DNA from: a virus
DNA: 51,465 nucleotides
Reading direction: 5' to 3' (one strand)
Virus record (IMG/VR): IMGVR_UViG_3300037041_001417
Coordinates: 1-51,465 of that record
In this document: positions 46,724 to 51,465 of the stretch, one piece after another
Layout of the letters: each line of letters opens with the position of its first letter
Numbering within the stretch: the stretch's first letter is position 1
Translations under genes and position numbers: made by a program
Notes under the pieces: model-generated
Database searches by the model: none
Seen by the model: only the letters and a program-made list of their open reading frames with translations
Told to the model about the DNA's origin: nothing

Positions 46724-47700
46724 TTCATTGCTTGTTTAATTATAGGAATTATTATTTCTTTAACTTTTTCTATACCATGTACTTTTATTGAATCTGATAA
46801 ATCTTTCTCCATTGGTAATATTACTATAGGTAAACCAAATTTCTCAGTATACTTTTTCATAGCTGCAATACCTGGTTCATCAATATCAAATAAAACACAA
46901 ATAAATTGGTATTTTTTAATCAGTTTTTCAATCAATATATCTGAAATCATACTATTTTCACTATCCGGTGCAATTGCTTCTGCATGCTTGAATCCAAGTT
47001 TTGTAAAAGCCATTAAATCCTTAAGTGAAGAAGTGATAACTAAACTAGCTTTTCCAACTAATTGGTCAATACCTTGAGTATAGTTTTGCACTTTTATAAA
47101 TTTTTTATCTAAATTTTTAGGCATGTAGATCTTATATAAGGATCCGTCACTTCTAAAATAGCCATATGTATGACTACGGTTAAAGCTAATAGAAGATATA
47201 CTTCCATCAACATCAATTTTCTCCATTGTAAAATGTCCTAATGGAGCTACATTATAATAATCAAGTAACTTTGAACCAATTTTAAATGACATCCAATACT
47301 TTTGATCTTGATTTGTCCAATGTCTGATCTCCCAATCCACAACTTTATATTTGTCATGTATTACAAATTCATTATTAGGTTTATAAGAATTATTTTCTAG
47401 AAACTTTTCATAGTCACTAATTATTTTTGTTCTTGCTTGATTAAAGTTTATGTTAAATAGTTCTTCTACAAGATTAATTGCTTTACCTTGTTTTCCAGAA
47501 GAAAAATCTTTGAATTTATATTTGTCAGTAGCATTATCTATATAAATTATCATAGACGGAACTTTGTCACTTGCATTAAATGCTGATAATATTTTAATAC
47601 TTTGACCACATAGTCTTTCATTAAGATTTAAGTAATATTCAAATATCCATTCATCAGGAACAGACTTACTACTTACAATAAGTTTTTTTGTAGAAATCAT
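46720..47700 (-). CDS. DnaG-like primase, 326 aa
   Basis: Predicted primase laying down RNA primers for phage replication. The N-terminal third resembles a CHC2 zinc-binding domain (FNASDKVPSM, then YKFKDFSSGKQGKAINLVEEL) but the zinc-binding cysteines are absent; Cys31 is isolated. The C-terminal half carries a TOPRIM fold: VITSSLKDLMAF (221-232) aligns with the usual E-G-x-x-D strand but lacks the Glu, and FDIDEPG (D272, D274, G277) is the DxD motif. Typical DnaG proteins are about 600 aa, so this is a compact phage form without a helicase-interaction domain. It sits between the SSB-like gene and the endonuclease, with a terminator just upstream. Confidence 0.85.
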   Translation of the reverse strand: MISTKKLIVSSKSVPDEWIFEYYLNLNERLCGQSIKILSAFNASDKVPSMIIYIDNATDKYKFKDFSSGKQGKAINLVEELFNINFNQARTKIISDYEKFLENNSYKPNNEFVIHDKYKVVDWEIRHWTNQDQKYWMSFKIGSKLLDYYNVAPLGHFTMEKIDVDGSISSISFNRSHTYGYFRSDGSLYKIYMPKNLDKKFIKVQNYTQGIDQLVGKASLVITSSLKDLMAFTKLGFKHAEAIAPDSENSMISDILIEKLIKKYQFICVLFDIDEPGIAAMKKYTEKFGLPIVILPMEKDLSDSIKVHGIEKVKEIIIPIIKQAMK

Positions 47701-47720
47701 TATAATAAAATTAATTGAAA

Positions 47721-47744
47721 AGGGGAATTATTTCTAACTCCCCT
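47721..47744 (-). terminator. Terminator downstream of the SSB-like gene
   Basis: Stem AGGGGA / TCCCCT extended past one mismatch by TTA / TAA, with a four-base loop. In minus-strand reading it is followed by TTTTCAATTAATTTT. It is 10 nt after the SSB-like gene's stop and about 20 nt before the primase ATG, so the SSB-like message is favoured over the downstream ones. Confidence 0.8.
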
Positions 47745-47753
47745 AGACTATTA

Positions 47754-48431
47754 TTAATCTAATGTGAAGTCAGAAGCTGCTTTTGAAGGAATGTTAAAGT
47801 CATCATCTCCAAAGGATTCAACTGGTTTAATTTCCATTTTCTTTAAGTGCTCAGTTTCATTATATTGTAAAACTTTAGCTCCTTTAGCTCCATATGCATA
47901 ACCCTCTTTACTACTTTTTGGCAACCACATATCATAATTAGTATATCCAGATTTACCTTCATACTCCTTACCTGCTACACAGCAATCAAAATATTTATCT
48001 TTAAACGGAGCATCAGTATTAAATGCTTCAATCAAATCTTCAATAGTATCATGTTTATCATCTTGTGCAATAAACCATGCATTAACATCCAATGCTTTAC
48101 ATAAGTTTTGAATAAATATCAAAACTGATCTGTCTCTTTGAATTTCAACACCTGATTTTGTTTTGCCATCAGCAAATGCATATTGGCTAGCTTTTAACCT
48201 ACCAATTTGACCTGCATAATGACCTTTACTTTCATCCTCTTTATCAAGCATGAACCCTTCAAAACCTTCTATAGGTTCTGTTTCAACATTTAAAATTATA
48301 TGTTTTGCATCTGGTATAAATTTAAAATCATCTAAACCTACACTGTTAATTTTTAACGTATAATTTCCTGGAGAAATTGTTTTAGGTAATCCACTACCTT
48401 CTTTCACTAAATCTGTTGTGCTTAAAGCCAT
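47754..48431 (-). CDS. Probable single-stranded DNA-binding-like protein, 225 aa
   Basis: The N-terminal half reads like an OB-fold (ISPGNYTLKINSVGLDD, then KHIILNVETEPIEG), with a helical middle and an acidic, flexible C-terminus ending DDDFNIPSKAASDFTLD. An acidic tail of this kind is typical of phage and bacterial SSBs, where it recruits partners. It is encoded between the Sak4-like ATPase and the primase and has its own terminator, fitting a protein needed in high amounts. I infer SSB from layout; sequence identity to a named family was not recognised. A DUF669-type phage protein is the main alternative. Confidence 0.6.
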   Translation of the reverse strand: MALSTTDLVKEGSGLPKTISPGNYTLKINSVGLDDFKFIPDAKHIILNVETEPIEGFEGFMLDKEDESKGHYAGQIGRLKASQYAFADGKTKSGVEIQRDRSVLIFIQNLCKALDVNAWFIAQDDKHDTIEDLIEAFNTDAPFKDKYFDCCVAGKEYEGKSGYTNYDMWLPKSSKEGYAYGAKGAKVLQYNETEHLKKMEIKPVESFGDDDFNIPSKAASDFTLD

Positions 48432-48449
48432 TTTGTGTTTTTTTAATTA

Positions 48450-49202
48450 TTAATCTACAAATATTTGGTCCCAGTATGTAACATACTCACCATTCTCATT
48501 AATGTCTGAAATCACAATTTCTTGATTTCTTAGATGTTCTGGTCTTGCTCCACAAGCTACGTCATCATTTGTTTTAAAGCTAAGGATGTTTTTAGTTCCT
48601 TTTCTATACAAATAGCCAATAGCATCAGAGTTTGACGTTGTAATTCTTTTTAACTTACCAGTTAAATCTAGATCCATAGATGAAAAAGTTCCACCTGCTT
48701 TTTCTAATTGAGTATCTTTAACGTGACCAACAAAGATAACATAAGGTGCCCATGTTAGGATATAATCCATAACTTTAGTAAAAGCTTGTCTAGTCCAAAA
48801 ATAACCAGCTCCATCAGGTAAACCTAGTATGTTACCATACTTTACTTTACCACCTGCTTCAGCAGTAAACCAATTTTTACCCATTGGTGATTTAGAATAC
48901 ATTTGTTCTGCATAAGGAATAATCATTTCTTCTAATGCTGTTATAGTGTCAACAGCAATAAATTTATATGGATTTCCTGCTTCTTTAATAGCTTTGCCTA
49001 TTTCTCTGATTTCCTCAAAAGATTTAGCCTCAACTTTCATTGCATTAAGATACTTAGTACCACCTTCTAAATCAAGAATCAGACAATTTTCAAGTGTAGA
49101 TAATAAACTTGTTTTGCCTATCTTAGGTTTAGAAAAGATAATAAGATTCTTTGGGCTTTTGTGACTTGGAGCCACTTTTGCCGTTGGTAGTATAATTCCC
49201 AT
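48450..49202 (-). CDS. Sak4-like RecA-fold ATPase (AAA_24), 250 aa
   Basis: A phage single-strand annealing/recombination ATPase of the Sak4 type. Walker A SKPKIGKTS (24-32), Walker B FIAVD (81-85) followed by TITALEE, and the middle region WTRQAFTKVMDYILTWAPYVIFVGHVKD typical of the family. The length suits Sak4 (about 230-260 aa). The gene order with an SSB-like protein and a nearby PD-(D/E)XK exonuclease fits a recombination-replication module. Its start is 3 nt past the stop of the upstream gene. The substrate is presumably ssDNA by family. Confidence 0.88.
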   Translation of the reverse strand: MGIILPTAKVAPSHKSPKNLIIFSKPKIGKTSLLSTLENCLILDLEGGTKYLNAMKVEAKSFEEIREIGKAIKEAGNPYKFIAVDTITALEEMIIPYAEQMYSKSPMGKNWFTAEAGGKVKYGNILGLPDGAGYFWTRQAFTKVMDYILTWAPYVIFVGHVKDTQLEKAGGTFSSMDLDLTGKLKRITTSNSDAIGYLYRKGTKNILSFKTNDDVACGARPEHLRNQEIVISDINENGEYVTYWDQIFVD

Positions 49203-49205
49203 AAT

Positions 49206-49736
49206 TTAAGATTTAATCAGATCATTTAACCATTTTTTCTGACTAACAGGTTTCTGCAACATGATAGCTGCAAGATCTCTAATAGTCATTTGACTTAATG
49301 GAGCATCAATGTTTGGATCCATGATTTCATCAAAATCAGGAAACGTAGTTGGTACTTCTTCTTCTTCAGGTCCAAATTCAATTTTAATTAACTCAGACAC
49401 TGGAACTAAATACCTAAAATGACCATTTGCTGCTGGTTCAGTCTTTTCATACTCTTCTTCAAAATGAGGATTATATCTCCATTTATAAAGTGTTCTTGTT
49501 GGATCTTCTGGATCAAGATCAATGCTTGTAAATTCTGTATAAATATCCTTTTCTTTTTTAAGTTCACTTAGGAAAAATCCTATATGAAGCTCATTTTTTC
49601 CTTTAGGAGGATACGCACACTTTGGAATAAACAATGGTGCATCATCACCTACCATGTTGAATTTCCATTCATGAAATTTAAACAGTTCTTCTGTTTTTTC
49701 TTGTCTATTAATTGTGGGTTTTGTTGATAAACTCAT
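49206..49736 (-). CDS. Hypothetical early protein, 176 aa
   Basis: An acidic, soluble protein, rich in beta-strand segments (KFHEWKFNMVGDDAPLFIPK, then YKWRYNPHFEEEYEK) with a short helical C-terminus (MTIRDLAAIMLQKPVSQKKWLNDLI) that could mediate protein contacts. No known domain is recognised. It sits between the helicase (7-nt gap) and the Sak4-like ATPase (3-nt gap), so a replisome accessory role, for example a helicase loader or adaptor, is possible but unsupported. Confidence 0.72.
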   Translation of the reverse strand: MSLSTKPTINRQEKTEELFKFHEWKFNMVGDDAPLFIPKCAYPPKGKNELHIGFFLSELKKEKDIYTEFTSIDLDPEDPTRTLYKWRYNPHFEEEYEKTEPAANGHFRYLVPVSELIKIEFGPEEEEVPTTFPDFDEIMDPNIDAPLSQMTIRDLAAIMLQKPVSQKKWLNDLIKS

Positions 49737-49743
49737 AATTTAT

Positions 49744-50751
49744 TTATTTTGTTGTTAGTCTTTTCTCCTGTTGTGGAGGTGTATTCATTTCTACTATTTT
49801 CATCTTTTCAAATTCAGCTCTAAAGAAACTGAGTCTTGTATCACCATTTCTACATTTTAGAAAGTGTAGTACCATGACTCTTTCATCATCAATCACGTAT
49901 CTATCAGGGCCATAAAATCTAATCTTCTGTTTAGCAGGTCTATTTATACCTATAACAGTATCTGCATGCTGTAACAGAGCATCAGCCCCAAATATATCAG
50001 ATTCAAGTACATAATTACCGTATTTGCCTTCTTCAGCTCTATCCGGGTGATCAATGTTTCTATTCAATTGACTTAACACTATAAAAGCAATAGGAAATTG
50101 TCTTTTAAGAAGTGTTAATGCTTCACCAAAATTGTTAAGCATGTCTTGCTTATCTTTCTCAAATGGAGCTTTTTTAAATAGAACTGAGTGATCTACTGTA
50201 ATCAGTACTTTTGGTAAAATCATATTATTTTCAGAATCATATTTTGCGTGTTCCATCATATATTCCCCTATAATTTGCTTGAACTCTTCAATGGTGCAAG
50301 GCTTCTCTACTACATCTATGGGATATTTAATTTTGGATTTTGCGTAATCATAACATTTTTGTAAATCAACATCTGAAAGTTTTCCATCAGCACTACATAA
50401 GTACTTATATGATTTGCCTATTATACTAGAATATTCTCTAATAGCTGAACTTCTAGCAAGCATTTCAAATTGGAATTGTAATACTCTAAAATTTTCTCCT
50501 GGGTTAAGAGGAAAAGATTCCCGTACAATTTGTTCTGCTATTAGTGTTTTACCACTTGCGGGTCTTCCACCAATAACAGTAAGCGTATTCCATTCAATAC
50601 CATCTGTCATGGCATCATTAAATTTAGGCCAGGGAGTTCTAAGACTTTTAATACTTCCTTGCATTCTACCTTGTAAATAACGTAGAGATTCTTGAAAACC
50701 TTCCCTTTGACTATTCCATTTCTTTGGAATACCCTTAGTCTTTTTATCCAT
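49744..50751 (-). CDS. DnaB-like replicative helicase (SF4), 335 aa
   Basis: Superfamily 4 helicase expected to unwind DNA at the fork. Walker A GGRPASGKT (61-69), catalytic-Glu segment QFEM (E96), Walker B KVLITVDH (181-188), and the ssDNA/sensor segment VLSQLNR with Q228. An Arg-rich C-terminus includes KCRNGDTRLSFF near 310. Typical DnaB is about 450 aa with an N-terminal helical domain; here only about 40 residues precede the RecA fold, so the N-terminal domain is missing or minimal. It may rely on a separate partner, perhaps the adjacent 176-aa protein. Confidence 0.92.
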   Translation of the reverse strand: MDKKTKGIPKKWNSQREGFQESLRYLQGRMQGSIKSLRTPWPKFNDAMTDGIEWNTLTVIGGRPASGKTLIAEQIVRESFPLNPGENFRVLQFQFEMLARSSAIREYSSIIGKSYKYLCSADGKLSDVDLQKCYDYAKSKIKYPIDVVEKPCTIEEFKQIIGEYMMEHAKYDSENNMILPKVLITVDHSVLFKKAPFEKDKQDMLNNFGEALTLLKRQFPIAFIVLSQLNRNIDHPDRAEEGKYGNYVLESDIFGADALLQHADTVIGINRPAKQKIRFYGPDRYVIDDERVMVLHFLKCRNGDTRLSFFRAEFEKMKIVEMNTPPQQEKRLTTK

Positions 50752-50761
50752 TAAATTTAAT

Positions 50762-50938
50762 TTATGTATTTATAAGTTGAACTTTTGCTTTTTGATAAAT
50801 AAAATGCATTGTTGTAATTAATAACTCTATCAAAAAGTATTTTCCAAAAGTAAGTGGTATAATAAACATATTAATTATTATATACCCTAGAATGCTTCCT
50901 ATTATAGAGGCAAACATTAATTTTAATCTGTCAATCAT
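50762..50938 (-). CDS. Small membrane protein, 58 aa
   Basis: This ORF fills most of the 183-nt gap between the helicase gene and the upstream hypothetical gene. The ATG at 50938 overlaps the TGA of the upstream gene (ATGA), a junction type used repeatedly here, and the stop is TAA at 50762. The product has two hydrophobic helices (about 9-31, FASIIGSILGYIIINMFIIP, and 33-48) and a basic end, so it is probably an inner-membrane protein. Phage membrane proteins of this size can anchor replication or affect the host envelope; no specific role can be given. Confidence 0.7.
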   Translation of the reverse strand: MIDRLKLMFASIIGSILGYIIINMFIIPLTFGKYFLIELLITTMHFIYQKAKVQLINT

Positions 50939-51441
50939 ACTACCTTTTCACTAAAAAAATTGTTATTCAAATCATTATTATTCCCATTTAAGTATGTATC
51001 ACAATAATTTGCTAATTCAGACTCAAATGTTTTTTCTCCCATGCTTGACTTTCTTACAAAATACTGAGATGTTCTCATATATTTGTAACCTTGTCTTTCA
51101 TATTCATCAACGTACATCTTTGTTGCGTTGATTATTGTATCCCAATCATATGTGTGATTTTCAAAAAACCATCTAAAACTATTTTCCAAATTTTTCTTAT
51201 CAGATCTGGCATATTTACCACTTGGAAGTTTAAATTTAGGAAATATTTCTAAATATTCTTCAATTCTACAGATAAAATTATCACCTAAAATATTTGTTGA
51301 AGTCTTTTTTTTGCTGTTCTTAAAAAAGGATTCCAGCTCCTGTACAAGGATCAGAGACTTACTACTTAATTCTTGATTTTCATCTAACCATTCATCATTT
51401 TTTAATCTCATGTACTCAACTCCAATATTAAGATTAAACAT
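50935..51441 (-). CDS. Hypothetical early protein, 168 aa or longer
   Basis: A charged, helical protein with WLDENQELSSKSLILVQELESFF near the N-terminus and a C-terminal region (FRWFFENHTYDWDTIINATKMYVDEYERQGYKYMRTSQYFVRK) that looks like the helical replication/repeat-binding modules sometimes found in phage early proteins; the family is not recognised. The frame stays open to the window edge (eight more codons), so the true start may be upstream and the gene may be partial here. Met11 is a further internal alternative. It ends in an ATGA overlap with the 58-aa membrane protein. Confidence 0.65.
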   Translation of the reverse strand: MFNLNIGVEYMRLKNDEWLDENQELSSKSLILVQELESFFKNSKKKTSTNILGDNFICRIEEYLEIFPKFKLPSGKYARSDKKNLENSFRWFFENHTYDWDTIINATKMYVDEYERQGYKYMRTSQYFVRKSSMGEKTFESELANYCDTYLNGNNNDLNNNFFSEKVV

Positions 51442-51465
51442 TGGAGTGATACTATGTTTCTTACA

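Noticed and set aside
46670-47077. 135-aa plus-strand open frame opposite the primase gene
   Set aside because: It looks membrane-like because antisense of Lys/Glu-rich coding sequence yields Phe/Leu/Ser. The primase frame has real motifs.
49750-49765. Further copy of the gene-boundary repeat at the end of the helicase gene (AAAAGACTAAC)
   Set aside because: Only about ten bases match, there is no ATG at the right place, and the same short string also occurs inside another gene, so chance is sufficient.
1-51465. Reassignment of a stop codon (TAG or TGA) in the late genes
   Set aside because: The giant ORFs are fully open with the standard code, and TGA is used as an overlapping stop between genes, so recoding is not needed.
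1-51465. CRISPR array, tRNA genes, insertion sequence or integrase
   Set aside because: Gaps between genes are short (all under 200 bases), hold only hairpins or small ORFs, and show no spaced direct repeats, cloverleaf or transposase/integrase motif.

Overview
The window looks like part of a crAss-like (Crassvirales) tailed phage genome infecting a member of the Bacteroidota. The evidence is the very AT-rich sequence, the lack of Shine-Dalgarno sites before start codons, two opposed gene blocks, a run of giant late ORFs with a DFDID-type virion RNA polymerase motif, and a replication block with PolB, a DnaG-like primase, a DnaB-like helicase, a Sak4-like ATPase and a PD-(D/E)XK nuclease. This assignment rests on recognising motifs and gene order by eye; no database search was run.

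Plus strand, 1-34848 (late/virion block). After the 3' end of one gene come five large ORFs of 1712, 1130, 2558, 3573 and 2516 aa. The 3573-aa protein carries the catalytic DFDID of the crAss-like virion RNA polymerase (D2524-D2528), an HExxH metallopeptidase-like motif (H972-H976) and a Rossmann-like domain resembling the SLOG/molybdenum-carrier families. The 2558-aa protein has a glycine-zipper hydrophobic segment, a coiled coil and a PD-(D/E)XK nuclease domain that appears to be interrupted by a LysM domain. The 2516-aa protein has a second HExxH motif, a second internal LysM and a C-terminal hydrophobic segment. These are probably packaged in the virion and ejected with the DNA, so that the RNAP can transcribe early genes in the cell. 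The five proteins total 11489 residues but I count only five cysteines. Four of these are terminal and face each other across the gene junctions (…C-stop / M-x-C).

Convergent junction, 34849-34916. Two hairpins separate the blocks; one is a strong intrinsic terminator.

Minus strand, 51465-34917 (early/replication block, read right to left). The order is: hypothetical gene, 58-aa membrane protein, helicase, hypothetical, Sak4-like ATPase, SSB-like protein, terminator, primase, GIY-YIG-like endonuclease, a cluster of small genes, a MoxR-type AAA+ ATPase with its VWA/HExxH partner, a terminator, hypothetical, PD-(D/E)XK nuclease, two hypotheticals, a terminator, DNA polymerase B, and a DUF932-like protein. 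Genes are tightly packed, often with ATGA or TAATG overlaps. Four successive boundaries in the small-gene cluster (44.6-45.4 kb) share a nearly identical ~20-nt sequence that holds or abuts both the stop of one gene and the start of the next.

No tRNA, CRISPR array, insertion sequence or integrase was seen, and no gene-free stretch exceeds 300 bases. The best candidates for undescribed biology are the terminal-cysteine architecture of the giant proteins, the LysM inserted in a nuclease, the single in-frame stop between the 3573- and 2516-aa ORFs, and the repeated gene-boundary element.
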